A stretch of DNA of 64,000 nt from NCBI RefSeq assembly GCF_001577365.1, contig NZ_CP014513.1:3038001-3102000 (forward strand). Reading direction: 5' to 3'. Position 1 is the stretch's first letter; the number at the start of each line of letters is the position of its first letter. Position numbers and translations under genes: made by a program. This document shows positions 1 to 9,149 of the stretch, piece after piece. Source of the DNA: Frondihabitans sp. PAMC 28766 (GTDB lineage: Bacteria; Actinomycetota; Actinomycetes; Actinomycetales; Microbacteriaceae). Below the pieces are notes generated by a model. It was given only the letters and a program-made list of their open reading frames with translations. It did not search any database and had not been told where the DNA came from.

Positions 1-816
1 GAGGTAAGGCACACCGAGCTGCGACGCGATCGCCTGGAGGTTCGTCGGGTCGATGCGGGAGACAGCATCCGGCGACCCGGGCTTTGTCTTGTCTTTGATG
101 TAGCCCTTGGTGGAGTATTCGTCGCCGTAGCCGTCGAAGACCTTCATGCGGCCGCCGGTCGACGTGCCGAAGCCGAGGACTCCCCCGCCGTCGGTGTTCG
201 CCTTCGAAGATGCGAACGACCCCGGTGTCTGGCCAGAGGTCTGCTCGCCGTCGCCGAGGTAATAGACGACATTGGCTCGCTGCGGGTTGCTATTGTGGGC
301 CGCCGCGAGCGTCGACGCGAGCAGCGTGTTCGCCTCGGAGATCGAGCTGCCGTGCGAGTAGAAGGTGACCTCTTGGCGCATCGTCTTGACCGCGGTCGTG
401 AGCGCGGAGGTGTCGGTGGTGAGCGGCACCCGCTGGATGGCGGTGCTGTCGAACGTCAGCAGCGAGAAGCGGGCGCCGGCGAGGTCGTTCGTGATCTGCT
501 CGATGTCCTGGCGCATGCCGACGAGGCGGGGTTGATCGCCGTTCCAGTCTTGAGCAGCCGAGCTGGAGGTGGTGTCGACGACGAAGAAGACGTTGAGTTG
601 CGAGACCGACGACGCGGCCGAGCCGCCACCCACGCCGGGCCTCGCGACGATCACGACGAGCAGAGCGACGATCACGGCGCGGCGGATCCACGCGCGCATC
701 ATGCGGCGATCGGCGCGCTCGGCGAACACGCGCCACAGGGCGAAGCCGAGCACCACCACGGTGAAGGCGACCAGCAGGCCGACCGGCAGTATCGGGCGCC
801 ACGCGAGGCCCGTCAC
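1..816 (-). CDS. VWA-domain membrane protein, BatB-like (C-terminus cut by window edge)
   Basis: The reading frame stays open to the window edge, so only the first 272 codons are seen. Two hydrophobic segments (about residues 9-27 and 44-58) precede a von Willebrand A fold with a MIDAS-like DTTSS at residues 81-85, where canonical VWA has DxSxS. The GTG start follows a GGAGGT ribosome site by about 7 nt. It is the last visible gene of a MoxR/DUF58/VWA operon. By analogy with Bat/MoxR operons it should present its VWA domain outside the membrane and work with the neighbouring VWA protein, but its substrate is unknown. The family call is fairly firm and the role is inferred. Confidence 0.8.
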   Translation of the reverse strand, partial: MTGLAWRPILPVGLLVAFTVVVLGFALWRVFAERADRRMMRAWIRRAVIVALLVVIVARPGVGGGSAASSVSQLNVFFVVDTTSSSAAQDWNGDQPRLVGMRQDIEQITNDLAGARFSLLTFDSTAIQRVPLTTDTSALTTAVKTMRQEVTFYSHGSSISEANTLLASTLAAAHNSNPQRANVVYYLGDGEQTSGQTPGSFASSKANTDGGGVLGFGTSTGGRMKVFDGYGDEYSTKGYIKDKTKPGSPDAVSRIDPTNLQAIASQLGVPYL

Positions 817-840
817 CGTCGCACCTCCGTCGCTGTCGTG

Positions 841-876
841 CCCGCGGTCACAGTCGCACCCGCGGTCACAGTCGCA
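841..876. repeat. 18-bp perfect tandem duplication at the 3' end of a VWA gene
   Basis: Two identical 18-bp units (841-858 and 859-876) cover the last codons and stop of the upstream VWA gene plus a second copy of that end in the intergenic gap. The unit length keeps the frame, and the first stop met in translation is the one used. Confidence 0.85.
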
Positions 877-1867
877 CCCGCCAGAGCAGAGCCAGCACGG
901 CCATCACGAGCAGCATCAGGGTGATCGCGAGCGGGACGGGGTGGTCGGAGATCACGAGCGTCTTCGACCCGGTGAAGAGGCCGGCCTCTTGAGCGTCGAT
1001 CTTCTGCACGATGCTCGGCACGGCGTCGTGGCTCGACAGGGCGTAGAAGCCGCCGCCGGTCGACAGGGCTTCGTTCTTCAGGTCGAGGGCGACGGAGTTC
1101 GTCGCCGTGTCGGACGAGTAGTCGACAGGGTCGATCGCGTAGACGCGCACGTTGCGCTTCGTCGCGAGTGCGGCCGCCTGCTTGAGGGTGAGCAGCGGGC
1201 TGCCGTTCACGTAGTTGTCGGTGGCCAGCACGATCGACTTCGGCCTGGTCGACGACTTGTCGCCGTCGAATCCGAGCACGCACGACCCGAGGCCGTCGCC
1301 GATCAGCGAGGCCCCTGACCCGAGGTCGGTGCCCGTCCAGTAGCGCAGGCCGTCATTGCCCTGCGACCGGAACGAGTCGCGATACTTCGTCAGCTCGGTC
1401 TTCACGTAGCCGTAGTCGTCGGTGAGCGGGAAGACGGTGACGGCCGAGCTGTCGAAGATCGTGAGGCCGATCCGCTCGCCGTGCAGGTCTCCGGCCAGGG
1501 TGGCGAACGTGTCGGCGATCTTGGCGTCGACGTCGGTCATCGAGCCGGAGACGTCGAGGCAGAGCATGATGTCGCGCTTGTACGACTGCGGCTCGACGAC
1601 GTCGACGCTCGAGACGCGAGACGCGAGCAGGACGCCGGAGCCGGCGGCGACCACGACCACGACCAGAAGGCCCGCGAGCAGGGCGCGGTAGCGGCGGAGG
1701 ATGCGCCGGTACTCGGGCAGCTCAGTGAGCCGCTCGCTGTGCGCGACGGGTGTGCCCGAGCGACCGCCGCCGTCGCGAGTGCGCCGTCGCCACTCGCGGT
1801 AGACGAGGGCGCCGGCCACGGCCAGCGCGAGGGCCACGAGTGGCATCCACCAGAAGATCAGCTCCAT
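866..1867 (-). CDS. VWA-domain membrane protein, BatA-like
   Basis: 333 residues. There are membrane segments at about residues 4-24 and 62-82 and a third at the C-terminal end (about 313-331), the usual BatA layout of TM helices flanking one VWA domain. The metal-ion-dependent adhesion site starts at D105 (DVSGS), a canonical DxSxS, followed by the conserved late Asp in ATDNY. The start overlaps the end of the upstream small membrane gene by 10 nt, so translational coupling is likely. The family is tied to MoxR chaperone-like ATPases and envelope stress. The specific client here is unknown. Confidence 0.85.
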   Translation of the reverse strand: MELIFWWMPLVALALAVAGALVYREWRRRTRDGGGRSGTPVAHSERLTELPEYRRILRRYRALLAGLLVVVVVAAGSGVLLASRVSSVDVVEPQSYKRDIMLCLDVSGSMTDVDAKIADTFATLAGDLHGERIGLTIFDSSAVTVFPLTDDYGYVKTELTKYRDSFRSQGNDGLRYWTGTDLGSGASLIGDGLGSCVLGFDGDKSSTRPKSIVLATDNYVNGSPLLTLKQAAALATKRNVRVYAIDPVDYSSDTATNSVALDLKNEALSTGGGFYALSSHDAVPSIVQKIDAQEAGLFTGSKTLVISDHPVPLAITLMLLVMAVLALLWRVRL

Positions 1868-2334
1868 GAGCGCACCACCTCGCGGGCGGTCTCGACGGCG
1901 CGGCCGGCGTCGCTCGCGGTCTGTTGCCGGAAGGCTGGCGGGTAGTACTGCTCGACGGCCCCGGTGACCGTGGGCAGCCGCGCGACCCGCAGGTCGCTCA
2001 GGGTCATCACCTGAGCGTCGACGCCCGACGTCTCGAAGGCGAAGAACCGCAGGAGGAGGCTGAGCCGCCCGGCGACGGCCCGCTCGGTGAGGTGCCCGGC
2101 GCGGAACTCGGCGTCGACCTCGTCGATCATCGACGAGTACTTCACCACGAGCTGCCGCAGGTCGGCGGGCTTCGCCGCACCGGCGACGACGGGGCGCGGG
2201 AGTCGGGTGCGCGAGAACCGCACGACGAAGACGTACCAGGCGACGACGAGGGCGACGAGCAGGGCGCCGATCACCAGGTAGAGCACGAAGTGCTGGTACT
2301 GCGACGGGCCGAAGAAGCCCCTATCGTTCAGCAC
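1858..2334 (-). CDS. small membrane protein of MoxR/DUF58 operon
   Basis: 158 residues with one strong membrane segment (about residues 17-40), then a basic loop and a helical soluble C-terminal domain rich in Leu, Arg and Val. It lies between DUF58 and BatA-like genes, where many Bat operons carry a DUF4381-type protein. Position and architecture fit, but I cannot prove the family. The GTG start overlaps the end of the DUF58 gene by 14 nt, and its own end overlaps the next VWA gene by 10 nt, so the group is one transcript. It may anchor or assemble the VWA pair (inference). Confidence 0.7.
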   Translation of the reverse strand: MLNDRGFFGPSQYQHFVLYLVIGALLVALVVAWYVFVVRFSRTRLPRPVVAGAAKPADLRQLVVKYSSMIDEVDAEFRAGHLTERAVAGRLSLLLRFFAFETSGVDAQVMTLSDLRVARLPTVTGAVEQYYPPAFRQQTASDAGRAVETAREVVRSWS

Positions 2335-3208
2335 GGCGATGCTTCTCGAGCAGGGCGAACAGGCCGGGGACGACGTCGGTCTGGCTGGCGATCCTGTGGC
2401 TCGTGACCCCCAGCTGGCGCAGCTGCTGCTCGGTGTCGACGAGGGTCTGCACGGCCGTCTCTTCGAACAGCGCGCGGAGTCGCTTGTTTCCGCGCACGTA
2501 AGCCGGGAGGGCCGCGACCTCCTGCACGTCGTAGACCTCCCCTGAGGTCTCGTCGCGGCGCATCAGGTCGGCGTCGCCGATGGTCAGCCACAGGATCTCG
2601 TGCTTCGCGCGCAGTCGACGCAGCGTCGCCTCGTGCTCGGGCCCGATCCGCACGTCGTCGGTCACGATCAGGAGCATCGAGCGCGTCTTGAGACCGCGCG
2701 CGACGGAGTCGAGGAGCCCCCGCACGTCGCTCCGGGGCGCTGTCAGAGTCACCCGCTCGTCGATGGCCCTCAGGAGGCGCTCGAGGTGCTCGTCGCGCTG
2801 GCCGGCCGGGTAGCTGCGGGTGCCCTTCTCGTCGCCGACGACGAGCGACACCACGTCGCCGTGCTGTGCCGCGATCCACGCCAGGGCGCCGGATGCCATG
2901 ACGGCGATGTCCTTCTTGCTCTCGCCGCTCTCGGCCGTGGCCGCCATGTTGCGGCCGGTGTCGACGAGCAGCACCAACTGGTGGCGGCGCGACGCGATGT
3001 AGCGCTTGACGAGAGGCTCGTTGTGGCGCGCCGTCGCCTTCCAGTCGATGTCCTTGACCTCGTCGCCCGGCACGTAGGCGCGCAGGTCGTCGAAGTCGTG
3101 GCTGCGGCCACGGTGCACGGAGGCGTAGCCGCCCTCGAGGAGGTCGAGGGTCTTGCGGTGGGCGTAGATCGACATCTTCGTCCGGACGCGCAGCAACAGG
3201 CCGGCCAC
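2321..3208 (-). CDS. DUF58 domain-containing protein
   Basis: 295 residues and no membrane segment, so a soluble DUF58. The DUF58 signature is at residues 38-65 (DFDDLRAYVPGDEVKDIDW, then KATARHN), followed by a VWA-like Rossmann core with LVDTGRNM near residue 111. The GTG start is 5 nt after the MoxR stop, so the two are co-translated. DUF58 proteins are regular partners of MoxR ATPases and probably act as adaptors. Their biochemistry is not settled. A second, membrane-anchored DUF58 protein lies at 24272-25663. Confidence 0.88.
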   Translation of the reverse strand: MAGLLLRVRTKMSIYAHRKTLDLLEGGYASVHRGRSHDFDDLRAYVPGDEVKDIDWKATARHNEPLVKRYIASRRHQLVLLVDTGRNMAATAESGESKKDIAVMASGALAWIAAQHGDVVSLVVGDEKGTRSYPAGQRDEHLERLLRAIDERVTLTAPRSDVRGLLDSVARGLKTRSMLLIVTDDVRIGPEHEATLRRLRAKHEILWLTIGDADLMRRDETSGEVYDVQEVAALPAYVRGNKRLRALFEETAVQTLVDTEQQLRQLGVTSHRIASQTDVVPGLFALLEKHRRAER

Positions 3209-3213
3209 AGGCG

Positions 3214-4257
<1,044 letters not shown>

Positions 4258-4263
4258 CAGGAC

Positions 4264-4269
4264 ACTCTA
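4264..4269 (-). promoter_or_regulatory. leaderless -10 element for moxR operon
   Basis: On the minus strand this reads TAGAGT, 6 nt before the GTG start at 4257, with no Shine-Dalgarno sequence between. The spacing puts transcription start at or next to the start codon. Confidence 0.55.
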
Positions 4270-4295
4270 AACCAGCGGCCCGAGAGGAACGGTTT

Positions 4296-4357
4296 TACCT
4301 ATAGGTGCGGCCCCACCGCACAGAAATTTCGGTGAGGGAGGGCCGCACCTATAGGTA
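4296..4357. repeat. 17-bp inverted repeat with embedded ACCTATAGGT palindromes
   Basis: Arms 4296-4312 and 4341-4357 are perfect reverse complements. Each arm contains the 10-bp palindrome ACCTATAGGT followed by GCGGCC. A nested CACCG/CGGTG pair (4314-4318, 4330-4334) extends the fold. It lies 14 nt after the ispG stop and before the moxR promoter. No T-tract follows on either strand. It may terminate ispG transcription by folding alone, be a dispersed REP-like element, or be a protein-binding site. Confidence 0.75.
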
Positions 4358-4370
4358 GAACGGGAGGGGG

Positions 4371-5519
4371 TCAGGCGGTCACGACCTCGGGCGAGCCGAC
4401 GGCGCCGGGGCCCATCTCGTCGGCCAGGCGGTTCGCCTCGCGGATGAGCGTCTCGACGATCTGGTCTTCGGGAACCGTTGCGATGACCTCGCCCTTGACG
4501 AAGATCTGGCCCTTGCCGTTGCCGGAGGCGACACCGAGGTCGGCGTCGCGCGCCTCACCGGGGCCGTTGACGACACAGCCCATGACGGCGACGCGCAGCG
4601 GCACGGTCATACCCTCGAGGCCGTCGGTGACGTCGTTGGCGAGCTTGTAGACGTCGACCTGGGCCCGACCGCAGCTGGGGCAGCTGACGATCTCGAGCTT
4701 GCGCTCACGCAGGTTGAGAGACTGCAGGATCTGGAGGCCCACCTTGACCTCTTCGGCCGGCGGCGCCGACAGCGACACACGGATCGTGTCACCGATGCCC
4801 TCGCCGAGGAGGATGCCGAACGCGGTCGCGCTCTTGATGGTGCCCTGGAAGGACGGGCCGGCCTCGGTCACGCCGAGGTGCAGCGGCCAGTCGCCGCGCT
4901 CGGCCAGGAGGCGGTACGCCTTGACCATGACGACGGGGTCGTTGTGCTTGACCGAGATCTTGAAGTCGTGGAAGTCGTGCTCTTCGAAGAGGCTGGCCTC
5001 CCACACGGCGCTCTCGACGAGAGCCTCCGGGGTGGCCTTGCCGTATTTCTGCATGATGCTCGGCTCGAGCGAGCCGGCATTGACGCCGATGCGGATCGAC
5101 ACGTCGGCGGCCTTCGCCGCCGCGGCGATCTTGCCGACCTGGTCGTCGAACTTGCGGATGTTGCCCGGGTTGACGCGGACGCCCGCGCAGCCGGCGTCGA
5201 TGGCCGCGTAGACGTAGTTCGGCTGGAAGTGGATGTCGGCGATCACCGGGATGTTGCTCTTCTTGGCGATGATCGGCAGCGCCTCGGCGTCGTCTCGGCT
5301 GGGGACCGCGACTCGAACGATGTCGCATCCTGAAGCCGTCAACTCGGCGATCTGCTGGAGAGTGGCGTTGATGTTGGTGGTGGGAGTGGTGGTCATCGAC
5401 TGGACGCTCACCTGAGCGCCACCGCCGACGAGCACCTTGCCGACTCTGATCTGGCGCGACTTGCGGCGCGGGGCAAGGGTTTCGGGGATCTTGGGCATTC
5501 CGAGGTTGACTGCAGGCAC
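4371..5519 (-). CDS. ispG: 4-hydroxy-3-methylbut-2-en-1-yl diphosphate synthase
   Basis: 382 residues, the size of the short bacterial IspG. It converts methylerythritol cyclodiphosphate to HMBPP in the MEP isoprenoid pathway using a [4Fe-4S] cluster. The TIM-barrel start ([20 protein letters not shown]) and the cluster motifs SCPSCGR and [10 protein letters not shown] near the C-terminus are visible. The GTG start sits 6 nt after TACGAT, and ATG codon 8 is an alternative. It follows rseP after a hairpin and 60 nt, so it probably has its own leaderless promoter. dxr of the same pathway lies about 10 kb upstream in the same orientation. Confidence 0.95.
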   Translation of the reverse strand: MPAVNLGMPKIPETLAPRRKSRQIRVGKVLVGGGAQVSVQSMTTTPTTNINATLQQIAELTASGCDIVRVAVPSRDDAEALPIIAKKSNIPVIADIHFQPNYVYAAIDAGCAGVRVNPGNIRKFDDQVGKIAAAAKAADVSIRIGVNAGSLEPSIMQKYGKATPEALVESAVWEASLFEEHDFHDFKISVKHNDPVVMVKAYRLLAERGDWPLHLGVTEAGPSFQGTIKSATAFGILLGEGIGDTIRVSLSAPPAEEVKVGLQILQSLNLRERKLEIVSCPSCGRAQVDVYKLANDVTDGLEGMTVPLRVAVMGCVVNGPGEARDADLGVASGNGKGQIFVKGEVIATVPEDQIVETLIREANRLADEMGPGAVGSPEVVTA

Positions 5520-5525
5520 GCCCTC

Positions 5526-5531
5526 ATCGTA
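5526..5531 (-). promoter_or_regulatory. leaderless -10 element for ispG
   Basis: The minus strand reads TACGAT 6 nt before the GTG start at 5519. The layout matches the other leaderless candidates in this window. Confidence 0.5.
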
Positions 5532-5550
5532 AGCCTCGGTGCTGACAGCC

Positions 5551-5572
5551 GTGCCCGAGAGATGACGGGCAC
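5551..5572 (-). terminator. hairpin after rseP
   Basis: Perfect 7-bp inverted repeat GTGCCCG/CGGGCAC with an 8-nt loop, 7 nt after the rseP stop. No T-tract follows, so this is a candidate terminator or RNA-end stabiliser only. Confidence 0.4.
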
Positions 5573-5579
5573 TCAGGGC

Positions 5580-6953
5580 TTACGAAGCGATGGGGTTCAC
5601 AAAGTCGGCGTAGATCAGCAGGGCGCTCATCACCATGAGCACGGCCGACACCGCGAACGTCAGCGGCAGGGCCTTCGCGATGTCGATGGGCCCCGGGTCG
5701 CGGCGCTTGAAGAGCTTCGCGAAGAAGCGGCGGACGCCCTCGATGATGGCGCCGGCGACGTGGCCCCCGTCGAGCGGCATCAACGGCACCAGGTTGAACA
5801 CGAACAGGGCGACGTTCAGGCTCGCGAGCAGGCCGATCAGGACGCTGAGGCGGTCGCCGATCGAGGCGGACGTCGTGCTGGCGACCTGCCCGGCGAGCTT
5901 GCCGACGCCGACGACGCTGACCGGGCCGTTGGGATCACGGGTGCCGCCGCCGAAGGCCGCCTGGGCGACGCCGACGAGGCGCTCGGGCAGGTGGATGATG
6001 AGGTTGCCGACGGTGGTGACGTTCGTCCAGACCGTGGGCAGCACGTCGGTGGCGGGCTGCTGCACTCGGCCGTAGGCGGCGCCGATGCCGACGAATCCGA
6101 CCTCGTCAGTCTCCTTCTTGCCGGCGGCGTTCGTGACGTAGTTGCCGGACGCGTCGACCTTGTAGCGCTTCGTCAGCAGCGGCGTGACCTTCAGGGTCGT
6201 CGTGACGCCCTTCCGTTCGACGACCATGTCGAGGGTCTTGCCCGGCGCCTTCTGGATGATCGAGGTGGACTGATCCCAGCTGGTGACCTTCGTGCCGTCG
6301 ATCGAGACGATCCTGTCGCCCGAGCGGAGGCCTGCGGCAGCGCCCGGTGAGGGCGTGGCGCCCGTCGGGCAGGTCGTCGACGTCGACGAGGCGGGCAGGA
6401 CGCACTGGCTGACGGTGTCGACCGTGGTGGTCTCCTGCTGCGTGCCGAACCCGCAGAGCACCACCGAATAGAGGACGATCGCGATGAGCAGGTTCATCAC
6501 CGGGCCGCCGAGCATGATCGCGATCCGCTTCGGCACGGCGAGGCGGTAGAAGGTTCGGCCCTCTTCGCCCGGATCGACGGTCTCGGCGCTGGCCTCGCGG
6601 GCATCCTGCGTCAGGGTGCCGAAGAGGCTCGTGGTCGAGGTGCGGCCACCCGAGGCACGGGCGGGGGCACCCGACGACTCGAGGGCGTCCTCGGCGACGA
6701 GCAGGGTCTTCTGGGGCGGGAACATGCCGGCCATGGAGATGTAGCCGCCGAGCGGAATGGCCTTGATGCCGTACTCGGTCTCGCCGCGCACTCGCGACCA
6801 GAGTGTCGGGCCGAACCCGATCATGTACTGCCCGACCTTCACGCCGAAGGCCTTGGCCGGCAGCAGGTGACCGATCTCGTGCAGCCCGATCGACACGACG
6901 AGGCCGACGGCGACCACCAGGATGCCGATCACATAGAGCAGGACAGTTTCCAC
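5580..6953 (-). CDS. rseP: RIP-type site-2 zinc metalloprotease (RseP/Rip1 family)
   Basis: 457 residues. An intramembrane protease that cleaves membrane-bound anti-sigma factors or similar substrates. The zinc site HEIGH is at residues 25-29 in the first membrane helix, a PDZ domain lies mid-protein (around GLRSGDRIVSIDG), and the second motif is PLMPLDGGH near residue 398. The loop around residues 170-200 carries a Cys/Thr/Ser-rich insert. The GTG start has no spaced ribosome site but lies 6 nt after TACTGT. In Mycobacterium the homologue sits between dxr and ispG. Here it keeps ispG but not dxr as neighbour. Confidence 0.93.
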   Translation of the reverse strand: METVLLYVIGILVVAVGLVVSIGLHEIGHLLPAKAFGVKVGQYMIGFGPTLWSRVRGETEYGIKAIPLGGYISMAGMFPPQKTLLVAEDALESSGAPARASGGRTSTTSLFGTLTQDAREASAETVDPGEEGRTFYRLAVPKRIAIMLGGPVMNLLIAIVLYSVVLCGFGTQQETTTVDTVSQCVLPASSTSTTCPTGATPSPGAAAGLRSGDRIVSIDGTKVTSWDQSTSIIQKAPGKTLDMVVERKGVTTTLKVTPLLTKRYKVDASGNYVTNAAGKKETDEVGFVGIGAAYGRVQQPATDVLPTVWTNVTTVGNLIIHLPERLVGVAQAAFGGGTRDPNGPVSVVGVGKLAGQVASTTSASIGDRLSVLIGLLASLNVALFVFNLVPLMPLDGGHVAGAIIEGVRRFFAKLFKRRDPGPIDIAKALPLTFAVSAVLMVMSALLIYADFVNPIAS

Positions 6954-6959
6954 CTCGCA

Positions 6960-6965
6960 ACAGTA
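6960..6965 (-). promoter_or_regulatory. leaderless -10 element for rseP
   Basis: The minus strand reads TACTGT 6 nt before the GTG start at 6953. No Shine-Dalgarno sequence is at a usable distance. Confidence 0.5.
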
Positions 6966-6984
6966 CGGGAGGTTGTCAATGAAC

Positions 6985-8408
6985 TCACCGGACGTCGGCC
7001 GTGCGCGTCGCCAGCGATCGGTAGCGTCGCGGTTTGCCCTCGCCGAGATCGGCCACGGCGGTCACCCGGGTGACCTGGACGTCGCGGCCGAGGAGGAGCG
7101 AGAGGGAGGCCTGGATGCGCGAGGCGTCGCCCTGCGCGATGACGGCCGTCACGGATCCTGATGCCGCCTGCTCGACGGCCCAGCCGAGGGCGCCCCAGGT
7201 CTGCAGGTGCTGGGTGAAGTCGACGGAGGGGACGATCGACCCGTCGACCCCGAGGAAAGTGGTGGCCTCACGCCCCTCGAGGTCGGCGAGGGCCAGACGG
7301 CCGTCGACCCGCACGAGGCGGCCGTAGTCGGACGTGCGATAGCGCACCAGCGGCAGCAGCGGGTTCTCTCCCGCCGTCACGACGATCTCGCCGAACTCCC
7401 CGTCGGGCAGGATCTCGCCGTCGGGCGCCGCGATCTCGACGACGACCCGGCGGTCGAGCACGAAGCGCGGGCCGCCGTCGACGCTGACCGCGATCGGGCG
7501 CGTCTCGTGCAGCCCGTACAGGTCGATGATCGGGCAGCGGTAGGCCTCGTTCAGGGCGAGGCGCAGCGGCTCTTCGAGGTGCATGGCGCCCGACACGATG
7601 GCGAGCGGGTGCAGGGCCGCCCGGAACGCAGGATCCAGCAACTCACCCAGGCTCGTCGGGTTGCCCGAGAGCACCTGCGGCTGCTGACTCGCCAGGAAGG
7701 TCGCACGCCGGCCCGGCTCGCTCCACTGGTCGGGGTGGAGGTTCACGCGGGCCAGGGTCGCGAAGCCGAAGCTCGAGGCGAGCGAGGCGTAGGTGAAGGC
7801 CTGGCGCTGGTGGACCAGCTGTGCGACGGCCATGCGCGAGGCGTCGGGATGCCAGTCGACGCCCTGATCGCGGACGAGCGAGACGAGGAGGTGGAGGGTG
7901 CGGGCGACCTCTTCGATGTGGTCGGGGATGAGGAGCGCGCGGCCGGTCGTCCCCGAGCTCGACCCGTGGATCATCTGGTCGAAGTCGGCGCCCTGGGGCA
8001 CGAACGCCGAGACGTCGTCGACGAGGTCGTCGCGCGCGACCAGCGGGAAGTCGTCGAGGCGTTCGAGAGGGCCCGGGTGGTCGCGGTAAGCGAGGAGGAG
8101 ACGGGCGACGGCCAGGTGGGCGTCGAGCCAGCCGTCGAGGGCAGCGGTGTCTGGGCGCGGAGGATGCCGTCGGCGGTCAGGCGGTCGCCTGTGGCGTGCG
8201 TCCAGGCCGGGGCCAGCGGGTGGCGACGGAGGGCCTCGAGGCGCGCGGCGGCCTCGGGGGTCATCGTCGGCCAGCGCTCGGCGTCGGTGAGCACGGCGGA
8301 CGCGCCGGGGCGGTATTCGGCGAGGCCCAGGGGGTCGGTCGCGTCGGGATCCTGAGGTTGCGCGAGGGTGGCGTGACCGGCGTGACCGCCGCTGCCCGCG
8401 GGGCTCAT
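6985..8408 (-). CDS. PaaK/CapK-like adenylate-forming ligase (frameshifted in this sequence)
   Basis: The protein is split over two frames. Residues 1-85 are read from the ATG at 8408 and the rest from about 8151 onward in the +1 frame. Adding one base to the GGG run at 8153-8155 gives a continuous 474-residue protein. Visible ANL-superfamily motifs are the phosphate loop SSSGTTG (about 150-156), YGLHETR, the RYRTSDYGRL core, and a C-terminal GKPRRYRS with the likely catalytic Lys. The family activates a carboxylate as acyl-AMP and may make a CoA thioester or ligate an amine. The substrate is unknown. It is the last gene of the AAA+/VWA module. Sequencing error is more likely than a true pseudogene. 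Confidence 0.75.
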
Positions 8409-8430
8409 GCGGGGCTCATTCGGGGCTCAT
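8398..8430. repeat. three 11-bp repeats, each carrying an ATG
   Basis: On the minus strand ATGAGCCCCG(A/C) occurs three times in tandem, placing an ATG in each of the three frames (8430, 8419, 8408). The first overlaps the stop of the upstream gene as ATGA and dies after four codons. The third opens the ligase frame. Confidence 0.8.
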
Positions 8431-9149
8431 TCGGACGAGTACCGGGCGGCAGCCTCACGCGCCCGCGCCTCGGTGAGCTGGCGGGTGACGTCGAGACGGT
8501 GCTGCTGCTGGGCGAGCGCGGCGGCCATCGCCTGGTTCCGCTGCAGCGAGTCGCGCATCGCGAAGAGGCTGCGCGCCGTGTCGATGTCTTCGCCGCCGGG
8601 CAGGAAACCCGACCAGAGCAGCAGCGTACGGGCGGCCTCGTCGCGGCGCTCGGCATCGCTCACCCACTCGCTCGGATCGACGGCACTGGAGAGCCGCCAC
8701 GCCAAGGCTGCGATCACACGCGGCGCCCAGAACTGCGTGATCGGCGGGGTGGTCGGGCCGAATTCGTCGTCGCTGGCATAGACCCACAGGGTGATCGCCG
8801 CGGCGCTCCGGGCGGCGTCGGACGAGCCGGTCGAGATAGCGGTCAGCACGTCGACGACGTCGCTCGGCAGACCGTGCGCGGGCGGCCCCGCGGTCTCGCC
8901 GAGGAAGATCTGATCGAGCACGTCACCGCCGAGCGCGACGAGATCGACGCCCTCCTCGACGAACGACTTGGGCACCGACGAGATGCGCGACGCGATCTCG
9001 TCGGCCGTGGGCCCCGGCCTGGCGGTCGCCCAGGCCTGCGTCTCGTCGTCGCCGCGGGCGAGCCAGCGGTCGAGCGCGCTCGGCTCGCCGGCCGGCCCCG
9101 AGTCGGGCCCGGCCTGCTGTCGACGGAAGCGCGAGAAGAAGTCAGCCAC
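8427..9149 (-). CDS. uncharacterised helical protein of AAA+/VWA module
   Basis: 240 residues, not recognised. It has no signal peptide or membrane segment. The sequence is predicted to be mostly helical, with a basic start (FFSRFRRQQ), a central Trp-rich stretch (ITLWVYASDD, ITQFWAP) and a charged Gln/Ala/Arg-rich C-terminal helix. The GTG start overlaps the stop of the metallopeptidase-VWA gene by 8 nt, so it is translationally coupled to it. It may be a dedicated adaptor or client of that protein. This is inference from context only. Confidence 0.75.
   Translation of the reverse strand: MADFFSRFRRQQAGPDSGPAGEPSALDRWLARGDDETQAWATARPGPTADEIASRISSVPKSFVEEGVDLVALGGDVLDQIFLGETAGPPAHGLPSDVVDVLTAISTGSSDAARSAAAITLWVYASDDEFGPTTPPITQFWAPRVIAALAWRLSSAVDPSEWVSDAERRDEAARTLLLWSGFLPGGEDIDTARSLFAMRDSLQRNQAMAAALAQQQHRLDVTRQLTEARAREAAARYSSE

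Noticed and set aside
6985..8001. Ligase as an independent 338-residue gene starting at GTG 8001
   Set aside because: That start would drop about 135 residues of N-terminal sequence that continue in the neighbouring frame once one base is restored, and no ribosome site precedes it.
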